The notes under the pieces were generated by a model. It saw only the letters and a program-made list of their open reading frames with translations. It had not been told where the DNA came from and did not search any database. Source: Mycobacterium numidiamassiliense (GTDB lineage: Bacteria > Actinomycetota > Actinomycetes > Mycobacteriales > Mycobacteriaceae). From it: a stretch of DNA of 64,000 bases. Every line of letters begins with the position of its first letter. The first letter of the stretch is position 1. This document shows, piece by piece, positions 17,768 through 26,148 of this stretch. The translations under genes were made by a program, and so were the position numbers. The DNA lies in the NCBI RefSeq assembly GCF_900157365.1, contig NZ_FUEZ01000004.1, positions 3,688,966 through 3,752,965 on the forward strand, in the 5' to 3' direction.

Positions 17768-19243
17768 ATGGTTCGCGTGACAGCACCGACGCTCACTGCG
17801 CTGACGCAGTCGTGGGCGAGTGGCCACACCGCACTGATGCACGGCTGGGTGCCCATCTGCGTTCAGGTCGGCACCGGGATCGTGCTGGCAGTGGCCATCG
17901 GCTGGCGCTCGCCGCGGTGGCGACAGGTGTGGCTGCCGGTGGCCGTCCTGGTCGGCGGTGGCGCGGGCTACGGCGCGCACTGGTACGTCGTCGACCGCGG
18001 CCTGTCCGACGAGCCGGCGCCGTTTTCGTTGTGGCTGTGGATCGCGCTCACCGGGCTGGCCGCAGCGGTGCTGATCGTCGGCTGGCGCAGCGCACGCCGC
18101 TGGCGGCGCGCGACGTCCGCGGCGGCCATACCGCTCTGCCTGCTCTGCGCAGCGTTGGTGCTCAACTCGTGGATCGGCTATTTCCCGACGGTTGAGTCTG
18201 CGTGGGGTCAGTTCACCTCGGGCCCGCTGCCCGATCAGACCGACCGGGCCACCGTGACAGCGATGGCCGCCAAGGGAACCCGGCCAGCGCACGGCAGTGT
18301 GGTACCGGTCGTGATTCCCTCGGCCGCATCACATTTCAAGCACCGCGGCGAACTGGTCTACCTGCCGCCCGAATGGTTCACCAGCAGTCCGCCGCCGCCG
18401 CTGCCGACCGTGATGATGATCGGCGGGCAGTTCAACACACCCGCGGACTGGACCCGCGCCGGCAACGCGATCGGGACGATCGACAGTTTTGCCGCCGCGC
18501 ACGACGGCAAGGCTCCCGTCTTGGTGTTCGTGGACTCTGGCGGGACTTTCAACAACGACACCGAATGCGTCAACGGCACACGCGGAAATGCGGCCGATCA
18601 TCTGACGAAAGACGTTGTCCCCTATATGGTCTCAGCGTTCGGCGTGAGCGCCGACCAGTCAAACTGGGGCGTCGCCGGCTGGTCGATGGGCGGTACCTGC
18701 GCGGTGGACCTGGCCGTCATGCATCCGGACAAGTTCAGCGCGTTCCTCGACGTCGCCGGTGATTACTTCCCGAATACCGGGAGCAAGCCGCAGACCATCG
18801 CCCGACTGTTCGGCGGACACGCCGACGCCTGGGCGGCATTCGACCCGAGCACGGTGATCGACCGGCACGGCCACTACAACCAGGTGGCCGGCTGGTTCGC
18901 GATCTCGTCGGAGACCCCGGCGGTACAACGCCATGATTACGCCATCACGGACACCGGGTCGATGCTTCTGGCCGGTCGTCAGGCCGCGGCCAATCCGAGC
19001 AATCAGACTGCGGCGGCCTATTCACTGTGCGCGCGTGGCCGCGCCAACGGCATCGACTGCGCGGTGGTCCCCCAGTCCGGCAAGCACGACTGGCCGTTCG
19101 CCGGCCGGGTTTTCGCGGCGGCGCTGCCCTGGCTGGCCGGTGCGCTCGGCACCCCGGGGATCGTGCGGATTCCGTTGCCCGACATGCCCTCTCGCCCTGC
19201 ACCGACCGGTACGACGGTGATGCCGGCGGAGCATTCCAGGTAA
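17768..19243 (+). CDS. Membrane-anchored alpha/beta-hydrolase (esterase family), Rv1639c-type
   Basis: 491 residues: four N-terminal membrane helices (~25-145), then an extracytoplasmic esterase-D/mycolyltransferase-like alpha/beta-hydrolase domain. The nucleophile elbow is GVAGWSMGGTCAVDL; a late SGKHDWPFAGRVF supplies the likely catalytic His, and LDVAGDYFPN precedes the acid region. This fold is shared with the antigen 85 and esterase families, so a cell-envelope lipid or sugar-ester substrate is plausible but unproven. It starts 65 bp after lysX on the same strand, keeping the M. tuberculosis order. Confidence 0.82.
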   Translation: MVRVTAPTLTALTQSWASGHTALMHGWVPICVQVGTGIVLAVAIGWRSPRWRQVWLPVAVLVGGGAGYGAHWYVVDRGLSDEPAPFSLWLWIALTGLAAAVLIVGWRSARRWRRATSAAAIPLCLLCAALVLNSWIGYFPTVESAWGQFTSGPLPDQTDRATVTAMAAKGTRPAHGSVVPVVIPSAASHFKHRGELVYLPPEWFTSSPPPPLPTVMMIGGQFNTPADWTRAGNAIGTIDSFAAAHDGKAPVLVFVDSGGTFNNDTECVNGTRGNAADHLTKDVVPYMVSAFGVSADQSNWGVAGWSMGGTCAVDLAVMHPDKFSAFLDVAGDYFPNTGSKPQTIARLFGGHADAWAAFDPSTVIDRHGHYNQVAGWFAISSETPAVQRHDYAITDTGSMLLAGRQAAANPSNQTAAAYSLCARGRANGIDCAVVPQSGKHDWPFAGRVFAAALPWLAGALGTPGIVRIPLPDMPSRPAPTGTTVMPAEHSR

Positions 19244-19274
19244 CCGCTCGCGCTGGCCGGAGTAGCGTAACCAC

Positions 19275-19523
19275 ATGCCCGACGAACCCGACACTTCCGC
19301 GACCCCCGCAGGTGACCCCGGATACGACAGCGCGGGTGTGCCGACCTTCGAATCGGTCCGCGAGAAGATCGAGGCTCGATACGGAACCGCAATTGGCGCG
19401 GCGGAACTCGATGCCGAGAGCGGAGAGGGACGCAGCGTCGAGGAGCAATACGAGGAGCGCCAGCACGCGGCGGCGGAGCGTTTGGCGCAGATCCGCGAGT
19501 CGATGCGCTCCGACGAGAGCTAA
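19275..19523 (+). CDS. Small acidic conserved protein (Rv1638A-type)
   Basis: 82 residues, MPDEPDTSATPAGDPGYDSAG..., very acidic with a predicted helical, coiled-coil-prone C-terminal half (VREKIEARYGTAIGAAELDAESGEGRS... style heptads). No catalytic motif. It matches in position and type the small gene next to uvrA in M. tuberculosis; in this window a ~6.6 kb insertion separates it from uvrA. Function unknown. Confidence 0.75.
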   Translation: MPDEPDTSATPAGDPGYDSAGVPTFESVREKIEARYGTAIGAAELDAESGEGRSVEEQYEERQHAAAERLAQIRESMRSDES

Positions 19524-19796
19524 CTGCCCGAGCCGCCGCTAACCGGTCGACCTGGTCACATCGTTTCGCCGCAGGTGGTCGCGTCGTGTACCGTTGGATC
19601 AATCGCTTGCATCACAAGTTGTTGATGCCTGCGGCGTCGTAGATGCCCTACCGGGCTCCGAATGCAGATGTAACTTCATCCGCACAGGCTTTTTTACGGC
19701 GATCGATATTGCCCACCGGCAATCTCGCCACCTAGTGCCGTATGTCTCCGTATGAAACCCGGAGCACTGCACATCCCAATCTGAAAGCACAACTAC
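19524..19796 (+). other. Leader/intergenic region before the DEAD-box gene
   Basis: 273 bp without a convincing gene. It includes a pyrimidine- and A-rich stretch (GGCTTTTTTACGG near 19690) and a small hairpin CTCCG...CGGAG (about 19746-19766) shortly before the start. Long structured 5' UTRs are usual for cold-induced helicase mRNAs, so this may be one. No promoter could be fixed. Confidence 0.35.
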
Positions 19797-21164
19797 ATGA
19801 CTATGCAGCAAACCTTCGCCGATCTCGGCGTCGGCAAACCGATGATCGACGTGCTCGCCGCAGGCGGAATCGTCGATCCCTTCCCCATCCAGCTTGCGAC
19901 ATTGCCCGACACCCTCGCCGGGCGAGACGCCCTTGGCCGCGGAAAGACCGGCAGCGGCAAGACACTCGCCTTTTGCATCCCGCTGGTGCACCGGCTGGCC
20001 CACACCCGAAAGACCGCGCAGCCTAGGGGCTTAATCCTGGCTCCCACTCGCGAATTGGCCTCCCAGATCGGCGCCGTCCTGGAGCCGCTGGCGGCTGCCC
20101 ACAACCTGAAGGTCACCACGATCTACGGCGGTGTGCCGCAATCGCGTCAAGTGGCTGCTCTGCGGTCGGGTGTCGACATCGTCGTCGCGTGCCCCGGCCG
20201 TTTAGAGGATCTGATGAAGCAGCGCGTTGTCAGGCTCGATTCCATCGAGGTAACCGTGCTCGACGAGGCCGACCACATGGCCGACCTCGGCTTCCTACCC
20301 GCGGTCACGCGGATTCTGACCGCGACCCCAAGCGGCGGCCATCGGATGTTGTTCTCCGCGACCCTCGACAATGACGTCGACAAGCTGGTCAAGCGATTCC
20401 TGCGGGATCCGGTCACGCACTCGGTCGACTCAGCCGACTCGCCCGTGCCCGCGATGACTCACCACGTCTTCCATGTCGCGGGGGTCGAGGCCAAAAGGGA
20501 GCTGGTGCACCTCCTCGCCTCCGGCACCGGTCGGCGGCTGTTGTTCATGCGTACCAAGCACCAGGCCCGCAAGCTTGCCAAACAGCTCACCGAATCCGGA
20601 GTTCCGTCGGTTGACTTGCACGGCAACCTTTCTCAGCCAGCACGCGATCGTAACCTCGCGGCCTTCACGACCGGCAAGGCGCGAGTGCTCGTGGCCACCG
20701 ACATCGCCGCCCGCGGCGTGCACGTCGATTCCGTGGAACTCGTCGTCCATGTGGACCCCCCGGCCGACTACAAGACTTACCTGCACCGCTCCGGCCGCAC
20801 GGCGCGCGCCGGCAGCGCGGGCAACGTCGTCACCGTCGCGCTTCCCGAACAACGCAGAGAACTTCAGGCAATGATGCGCAAAGCGAATATCGACGTGCGC
20901 CCCCAGCAAGTCGCCGCCGACTCGCCACCGGTGCAAGAACTCGTCGGTGAACTCGCGCCTTACCAAGCTCCCGCTCCACAGGCCGAGCGGTCAGCCCAGT
21001 CCACCGACTCCAGGGCCCACCGATCGCAGCAAGGCCGATCCGCAACGGCGCGGAACCGCAAACGCGTTGGGGCAGGCCGTGTCCCGGTCGCCGTCACCGC
21101 CGACCGTGCGGGCCACAAGGGCGCGTCACATCGTCGGACCGGCGGCCACCAGAGGGCCAACTGA
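19797..21164 (+). CDS. DEAD-box ATP-dependent RNA helicase (RhlE/DeaD-like)
   Basis: 455 residues with the complete helicase set: Q motif (TFADLGVG...PIQ), motif I GRGKTGSGKT (~48-57), Ia PTRELA, II DEAD in VLDEADHMADLGF, III SAT, IV-V region VLVATDIAARGVHV and VI HRSGRTARAG. A basic, low-complexity tail from ~395 (QSTDSRAHRSQQGRS...) fits RNA binding. It unwinds structured RNA, typically during ribosome assembly or cold stress. It begins the cluster that continues with cspA and the NYN protein on the same strand. A second ATG two codons in is equally possible. Confidence 0.93.
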   Translation: MTMQQTFADLGVGKPMIDVLAAGGIVDPFPIQLATLPDTLAGRDALGRGKTGSGKTLAFCIPLVHRLAHTRKTAQPRGLILAPTRELASQIGAVLEPLAAAHNLKVTTIYGGVPQSRQVAALRSGVDIVVACPGRLEDLMKQRVVRLDSIEVTVLDEADHMADLGFLPAVTRILTATPSGGHRMLFSATLDNDVDKLVKRFLRDPVTHSVDSADSPVPAMTHHVFHVAGVEAKRELVHLLASGTGRRLLFMRTKHQARKLAKQLTESGVPSVDLHGNLSQPARDRNLAAFTTGKARVLVATDIAARGVHVDSVELVVHVDPPADYKTYLHRSGRTARAGSAGNVVTVALPEQRRELQAMMRKANIDVRPQQVAADSPPVQELVGELAPYQAPAPQAERSAQSTDSRAHRSQQGRSATARNRKRVGAGRVPVAVTADRAGHKGASHRRTGGHQRAN

Positions 21165-21295
21165 ACCAAAACCGGCCCCGCCCGAAGACACATCGCCACG
21201 CGATCTTTCGTCTCGCGCATGTCTGAAACCCTAGATTTACCAAGGTCTTTAGGCACCAAGTCATTATTTTCACTATTTGTGTTACGGTTAACCAC

Positions 21296-21314
21296 GGATG
21301 TATCAATTACATCC
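21296..21314 (+). promoter_or_regulatory. 5' UTR hairpin upstream of cspA
   Basis: GGATGTA-TCAAT-TACATCC is a perfect 7-bp stem with a 5-nt loop, ending 24 nt before the cspA ATG and just upstream of its A-rich Shine-Dalgarno. The surrounding ~100 bp is markedly AT-rich for this genome. A role in temperature-dependent translation or mRNA stability is inferred from cold-shock genes elsewhere. TATTTT at ~21264 is a possible -10. Confidence 0.5.
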
Positions 21315-21337
21315 ACTTTGAAAAAAGGAAATTCAGT

Positions 21338-21541
21338 ATGACGCAGGGAACTGTGAAATGGTTCAACTCCGAAAAAGGTTTCGGATTTATCGCCCCTGAC
21401 GGCGGCGCGAAGGATGTCTTCGTCCACCATTCCGAGATCCAATCGAACGGCTTTCGCACGCTTGAGGAGAACCAGCGAGTCCAGTTCGAGATCACCCAGG
21501 GACCCAAAGGTCCGCAGGCGGTCGGAGTAACCGCCGTCTAG
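21338..21541 (+). CDS. Cold-shock domain protein (CspA family)
   Basis: 67 residues, a single cold-shock domain: GTVKWFNSEKGFGFI (RNP1 KGFGFI) and VFVHHSEI (RNP2). This is the length of a stand-alone RNA chaperone. AAGGAA lies 8 nt before the ATG. It differs from the remembered main M. tuberculosis CspA at several positions (for example NSEKGFGFIAPDGGAKD), so it is probably an extra paralog. It lies 173 bp behind the helicase gene, in its own AT-rich leader. Confidence 0.95.
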   Translation: MTQGTVKWFNSEKGFGFIAPDGGAKDVFVHHSEIQSNGFRTLEENQRVQFEITQGPKGPQAVGVTAV

Positions 21542-21673
21542 CGGCTTAGCACGAAAAACCCTGGGGCTGACCCATGCCGTCCCGCCGACCGGCGTGACGA
21601 GGTCATTGGTCTGCCCCGGGGTTCGAGCATTCGTCGGGCGACATGCAGGGAATCCGCCCGACGATTGCAGTTC

Positions 21674-21717
21674 TCCCCCTTGATGGCGGCGGCCCTCCCC
21701 CTTGATGGCGGCGGCCC
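21674..21717. repeat. 22-bp perfect tandem repeat (2 copies)
   Basis: Two identical adjacent copies of a 22-bp unit, TCCCCCTTGATGGCGGCGGC followed by CC, at 21674-21695 and 21696-21717, lie between cspA and the NYN gene. Copy number could vary between strains. Confidence 0.9.
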
Positions 21718-21765
21718 CCTGGCGGACGATGACCGGATGCTCCCGATGAAGATGGCGCACGCACG

Positions 21766-22626
21766 ATGACCGAAACCGGAACTCCCCGCGTCGCGGTCTA
21801 TCTCGACTTCGACAACATCGTGATCTCCCGATACGACCAGGTCCACGGCCGCAACTCGTTTCAGAAAGACAAGACTAAAGGGCTGGACAAAGACCGGCTG
21901 CAGTCGGCCACCGTCGACGTCGGCGCCATCATCGACTTCGCCTCGTCATTCGGCACACTGGTACTCACTCGCGCCTATGCGGACTGGTCCGCCGACGTCA
22001 ACGCCGCATACCACGGCCAACTCGTCGGCCGCGCGGTCGATCTGGTTCAACTGTTTCCGGCGGCCGCGTACGGTAAGAACGGCGCCGACATCCGGCTGGC
22101 CGTCGACGCGGTCGAGGACATGTTCCGGTTGCCCGACCTGACCCACGTGGTGATTGTCGGCGGCGATTCGGACTACATCGCATTGGCCCAACGGTGCAAG
22201 CGTCTGGGCCGCTATGTGGTGGGGATCGGTGTGGCCGGTGCCAGCAGCCGCTCCCTGGCCGCGGCGTGCGACGAGTTTGTCACCTACGATGCGCTGCCCG
22301 GGATACCCACTGCCATAACGGAATCGGCCGAACCTAAGAAACGCCGCCCGAGCACCCCCGAGTCTGATGATTCGCCGGCCGATGCACAGGTCGCCGCCAC
22401 CGGCTTACTCGAACGCGCGCTGCGCATCAGCCAGGACAAGGACGACACGGAGTGGCTGCACAACTCAGCGGTCAAAGCCCAGATGAAGCGAATGGACCCG
22501 TCGTTCAGCGAGAAGGCCTTGGGCTTCAAATCGTTCAGCGACTTCCTGCGGTCCCGTAGCGATCTCGTCGATCTCGACGAAACCAGCACGACGCGTTTGG
22601 TGCGACTGCACAGCGACAGCCCATAA
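21766..22626 (+). CDS. NYN-domain RNase-like protein with C-terminal LOTUS/OST-HTH domain
   Basis: 286 residues. Residues ~8-175 form an NYN (PIN-like, LabA-type) nuclease domain: YLDFDN gives two acidic residues, NGADIRLAVDA and VGGDSDYIALAQR give the remaining metal ligands, so the active site looks intact. After a charged linker (~185-210), residues ~212-282 (LLERALRISQ...KSFSDFLRSR) fit an OST-HTH/LOTUS domain, a known RNA-binding module. Likely an RNA-cleaving or RNA-binding factor. The setting beside an RNA helicase and a cold-shock protein supports RNA metabolism; targets are unknown. Confidence 0.88.
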   Translation: MTETGTPRVAVYLDFDNIVISRYDQVHGRNSFQKDKTKGLDKDRLQSATVDVGAIIDFASSFGTLVLTRAYADWSADVNAAYHGQLVGRAVDLVQLFPAAAYGKNGADIRLAVDAVEDMFRLPDLTHVVIVGGDSDYIALAQRCKRLGRYVVGIGVAGASSRSLAAACDEFVTYDALPGIPTAITESAEPKKRRPSTPESDDSPADAQVAATGLLERALRISQDKDDTEWLHNSAVKAQMKRMDPSFSEKALGFKSFSDFLRSRSDLVDLDETSTTRLVRLHSDSP

Positions 22627-22731
22627 ATCGATTGTTGACCGGTGCCGTCGATCGGAGGATCCTCAATGCGATCAGGGGACAGACCCCGGACGGCCGACTC
22701 GGTCGGCCAACCACGACGGCCCGGGAGCGTG

Positions 22732-22953
22732 ATGAGTTCCGAACATGCAACAGAACGGGTGCCGTTGTCGGAAATCCGGGAGGGCGACATGCTCCAAAAC
22801 CCGAAGTCCGGCAACTGGATCAAGATCACGAACACGTATTCAACCGAGGACGGCGCGGTAGCCAAGGCCCATCGGGTCTACTACGGCGACGGGGGCGAAG
22901 AGATCGATTCCCGGCACGTCACGGGTCTGGTCACCCGCCAAGTGCGGGAGTAA
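22732..22953 (+). CDS. Small conserved-looking protein of unknown function
   Basis: 73 residues from ATG 22732 (MSSEHATERVPLSEI); GGGAG lies 5 nt upstream. An earlier ATG at 22642 would add 30 unpromising Arg/Pro-rich residues. The pattern REGDML..P.SG.WIKI...YS..DG suggests a small beta-barrel. No known family is recognised. It ends 41 bp from the convergent desaturase gene. Confidence 0.6.
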   Translation: MSSEHATERVPLSEIREGDMLQNPKSGNWIKITNTYSTEDGAVAKAHRVYYGDGGEEIDSRHVTGLVTRQVRE

Positions 22954-22993
22954 ACGCCAATACAGATCGGATCACTTTGTGGCACAGTCCTTT

Positions 22994-24205
22994 TCAGGCC
23001 GAACGCCGACCATCGAGGTCGAGGATTGCCGTCGCTAATCCGCGTCGCTTCACGCCCGGGACGTGCGATCGCATCGGCGTGTTCCCGAACCTGTGCTCGG
23101 ACGCGGTCTCTGGCGCGTTGTCGGAGGTGGCGGTAAGAAATCGGTCCGGCAGCGCCAGTTTGCAAATCGTGCGCACGGTGAGCAGGAACTGGCGATGCAA
23201 CGGACCGGTCGTGTACGGCAGGTCGTAGGTGCGGCACAACGCGCGTACCCGCTCGGCGATTTCGGGATACCGATTACTCGGCAAGTCAGGGAACATGTGG
23301 TGTTCGATCTGATAGCAGAGACTTCCGCTCATGAAGCGCATCATCGGGCCGGCCCGGAAGTTCGCGGTACCCAGCATCTGCCGCAGATACCACTCGGGCT
23401 TCGTCTCTGCCACCAGGACTGACGGGTTGAACTTTTCCGCACCGTCGGTGAAGTGACCGCAAACGATGACGGCGTACGCCCACACATTGCGCAGACCGTT
23501 GGCAACCACATTCGCGGCGAGTGTGCGCCACCACCGCCGGCGGCTCAGCGCGGGAAAAAGCACATAGTCCTTCGCGACCTGCCGGGCGATCTTGCGCCGC
23601 AGCGCCGACGTGTGCATGGCCTTGCGTGCGCTCGTCGTCTCGCGCTCCTGCACCGAGTACAGGCAATGCAGTGCGACGCCCCACTCGAACAACAGCGCCA
23701 GCAGCAGCGCCCGGAACGGCTGTATCAAGGCACCGGGACGCCACTCCTCGTCTCGGGTCACTCGCAGGATGCCGAAACCGAGGTCGTCGTCTACCCCGAC
23801 AACGTTGGCAAAGACATGGTGCTTGTAGTTGTGCGAGTTCTGCCATTGAGACGTGAGACCGGCCATGTCCCACTCCCAAGTCGTGGAGTGGATTTCCGGG
23901 TCGTTCATCCAATCCCATTGACCGTGGCTGATGTTGTGGCCGAGTTCCATGTTCTCGATGCACTTGGCCGCGGCCAGGGCGGCGGTTCCGGCGGCCCAGC
24001 CGAACTTACCCTTGCTTCGGCCGATGACCAGCCTCGCCGCTAGCTCGAAGGCTCGGTGAAATGCGATGGCACGCTTGATATATGCCCGGTCGTCGGCTCC
24101 GCGCGAAAACTCGATGTCGCAACGGATCGCATCCAGCGCAGCCCCGAACTCCTCGAGGTCCGTGTCGCTCAGATGTGCATACGCAGGAACATCAGTGATG
24201 GCCAT
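22994..24205 (-). CDS. Membrane fatty-acid desaturase (DesA3-like, acyl-CoA type)
   Basis: 403 residues with the three histidine boxes of membrane di-iron desaturases: ELGHNISHGQ, WQNSHNYKHHVF and SLCYQIEHHMFP. Hydrophobic stretches surround them (FRALLLALLFEWGVALHCL; VWAYAVIVCGH). Family members introduce a cis-double bond into stearoyl-CoA-type substrates using electrons from a dedicated ferredoxin reductase. No reductase gene is adjacent, unlike M. tuberculosis desA3 (from memory). The last ~45 residues are a divergent, probably cytosolic tail. Confidence 0.9.
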   Translation of the reverse strand: MAITDVPAYAHLSDTDLEEFGAALDAIRCDIEFSRGADDRAYIKRAIAFHRAFELAARLVIGRSKGKFGWAAGTAALAAAKCIENMELGHNISHGQWDWMNDPEIHSTTWEWDMAGLTSQWQNSHNYKHHVFANVVGVDDDLGFGILRVTRDEEWRPGALIQPFRALLLALLFEWGVALHCLYSVQERETTSARKAMHTSALRRKIARQVAKDYVLFPALSRRRWWRTLAANVVANGLRNVWAYAVIVCGHFTDGAEKFNPSVLVAETKPEWYLRQMLGTANFRAGPMMRFMSGSLCYQIEHHMFPDLPSNRYPEIAERVRALCRTYDLPYTTGPLHRQFLLTVRTICKLALPDRFLTATSDNAPETASEHRFGNTPMRSHVPGVKRRGLATAILDLDGRRSA

Positions 24206-24649
24206 TGACGCTCAACGCCATTCGCGCGCAAGGGCACGGGGCGTTGGCGCGGCAATGCACAGTCGAGAAAGGCTTGCAGGCCGCAGCATCCTAGGTAAGT
24301 CCGATCTTGTTGGGTGGTTCGTTGCGCGCGCGAGACAAGAATTGGGCGCGAAGTCAGATGGGCGAAATTATCTCAATCGGCACAGCAGAACTGTGGGGCC
24401 GGAGCACCTCTAGACAGCGGCGAGGCGATGCGCAGCACAAGATCGCCCCAGGAACGTACTGTTCCTGAACACGGCCGACCCGTTTTGTTGGGCACCTGCC
24501 TTACCCCCTAGGCGTTGCTTGATCCCTGAGGCTACATGAGCCGCGAGATACGCGGGTATGCGCATGATGGCGGCTGGCCCGAAACAATGTTCCCGCGCAG
24601 CGGGTGTCCCGGCTTACGCTGACTACAAGAGCGAGCCGAGGGGGCGCTA
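24206..24649. other. 444-bp divergent intergenic region
   Basis: It lies between the divergent desaturase and acyltransferase genes and presumably holds both promoters. No credible gene, clear operator (including a DosR-type palindrome) or RNA gene was seen. The acyltransferase end carries GAGGGGG seven nt before its GTG. Confidence 0.4.
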
Positions 24650-26086
24650 GTGCGGCAGCTGAGCTGGACCGACGACATGATGTTGCGGGCGGAGACACCG
24701 ACGACGCCACTTCAGATACAGCTGCTGCTGATCTATGACCCGTCGACGGCGCCGGGCGGCAAGGTGACGTTTAAGGGGATCCTGGAGGAACTCGACGCCC
24801 GGCTACACCTCGCTGAGGTCTTCCGGCGGCGGCTGACCGAGCTGCCCGGCGGCATGCCGATGCCCTACTGGGTGGACGACCCGAACTTCGATCTGGAATA
24901 TCACGTCCGGCACATCGGGCTACCTCAGCCGGGTGACTGGCGACAACTGTGTATCCAGATCGCCCGGCTGCATGCCCGACAGATCGACCTGCGACGTCCG
25001 CCGTGGGAAATCACCGTCATCGAGGGCCTCAATGCGGTGACCGGGATACCGAAGGGCTCGTTCGCCATGGCGTTGAAACTGCACCACTGTGCTGTCGACG
25101 GGATGGCGAGCGTGCAGATGATCGCGGCATTGCACGACCTCGCCGCGGACAGCCCCCGACCCGCCGGACCCGACAGCCCCTGGCAGCCCGGCCCGCTTCC
25201 CTCGACCGTGGAATTGCTCTCGCGCGCAACGATCAACGCGATGCTGCACCCATTTCGGTCGACAGCCGTTCTCGCCGCTAGTGCCCCCGCGGCGGTCCGC
25301 GGCTTGGCCGGTCTGCCGGGCAAGCTGATCGGAGGTGTTGCGAGCAGGGTCGCGCGCGGCGATGTTCCGTCATTTCCGCCGAAGACGCGTTTCAACCACA
25401 CGGTGTCGCCACACCGTGTCTTCGAGGCCCGGTTCCACGATCTCGCCGATTTCAAAAGGATCAAGGCCAGCGTCCCCGGCGCGACGATCAACGACGTCGC
25501 CCTTGCCTACGTCGGCGGCGCGCTTCGCGCGTACCTGGACGGCCACGGCGAGTTACCCGACGATTCGCTCGTCGCGGCCTGCCCGATGTCGGTGCGCAAG
25601 GCCGGCGACACGACGAGCAAGGGCAACGACCTATTCGGCCGGCTGCAAACGCTCGGAACCGACATCGCCGATCCGCTCAAACGGCTGGCCGTCATCGCGG
25701 AATCGACCGCGGGAAGCCGCGCCGACGCGGAATCGCCCGCGACGACCCAGCTCCTGGAATTGATTGGCACCGTGCCGACCGCACTGCTCGGGATGACGGC
25801 GAAGGCTGCGAGCGCGCTTCCGTTCTCGGGCCCGACGATCGCCAACACCATCGTCACCAACGTGCCGGGGCCCACCGAACCGCTCTTCTTCAGCGGCGCC
25901 CGGCTGGTTCGCGTTGCCGGTCTGGGGCCGCTGGTGGCCGGTTTGAATCTGATACATGTCGTTGCCAGCTACAACGGAACGTTGTCGATCAGCGCGACCG
26001 CGGATCGCGGCGCTCTCCCCGACCCGGGCAAGTATGCCGAATGCATGGACAGGTCTTTTCAGGAACTGCTTGCGGCCGTTGACTGA
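24650..26086 (+). CDS. WS/DGAT-family acyltransferase (wax ester/triacylglycerol synthase)
   Basis: 478 residues from a GTG with GAGGGGG upstream. The active-site motif HHxxxDG is present (KLHHCAVDGMASVQM, ~145-151), as are PPWE (RRPPWEITVIEGL), a central GATINDVALAYVGGALR and the late NTIVTNVPGPTEPLF segment, covering the N-terminal condensation domain and DUF1298. It would esterify fatty acyl-CoA to diacylglycerol or alcohol, making storage lipid. Its location opposite a desaturase suggests coordinated handling of unsaturated acyl chains. Confidence 0.92.
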   Translation: MRQLSWTDDMMLRAETPTTPLQIQLLLIYDPSTAPGGKVTFKGILEELDARLHLAEVFRRRLTELPGGMPMPYWVDDPNFDLEYHVRHIGLPQPGDWRQLCIQIARLHARQIDLRRPPWEITVIEGLNAVTGIPKGSFAMALKLHHCAVDGMASVQMIAALHDLAADSPRPAGPDSPWQPGPLPSTVELLSRATINAMLHPFRSTAVLAASAPAAVRGLAGLPGKLIGGVASRVARGDVPSFPPKTRFNHTVSPHRVFEARFHDLADFKRIKASVPGATINDVALAYVGGALRAYLDGHGELPDDSLVAACPMSVRKAGDTTSKGNDLFGRLQTLGTDIADPLKRLAVIAESTAGSRADAESPATTQLLELIGTVPTALLGMTAKAASALPFSGPTIANTIVTNVPGPTEPLFFSGARLVRVAGLGPLVAGLNLIHVVASYNGTLSISATADRGALPDPGKYAECMDRSFQELLAAVD

Positions 26087-26087
26087 G

Positions 26088-26148
26088 CGCCGGCCTCAGG
26101 CCGTGGCCTTGCGCCGCCGGCCTCAGGCCGTGGCCTTGCGCCGCCGGC
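26088..26148. repeat. 27-bp tandem duplication covering the uvrA stop codon
   Basis: CGGCCTCAGGCCGTGGCCTT followed by GCGCCGC occurs twice with period 27. Each copy encodes, on the minus strand, the residues RRRKATA plus stop. The uvrA stop at 26123-26125 is in the upstream copy, and the second copy lies just beyond it. The C-terminal codons of uvrA were thus duplicated in frame without changing the protein. Confidence 0.9.

Noticed and set aside
24206..24649. DosR-type operator near the WS/DGAT gene
   Set aside because: No matching GGGAC...GTCCC palindrome; hypoxia control cannot be claimed.
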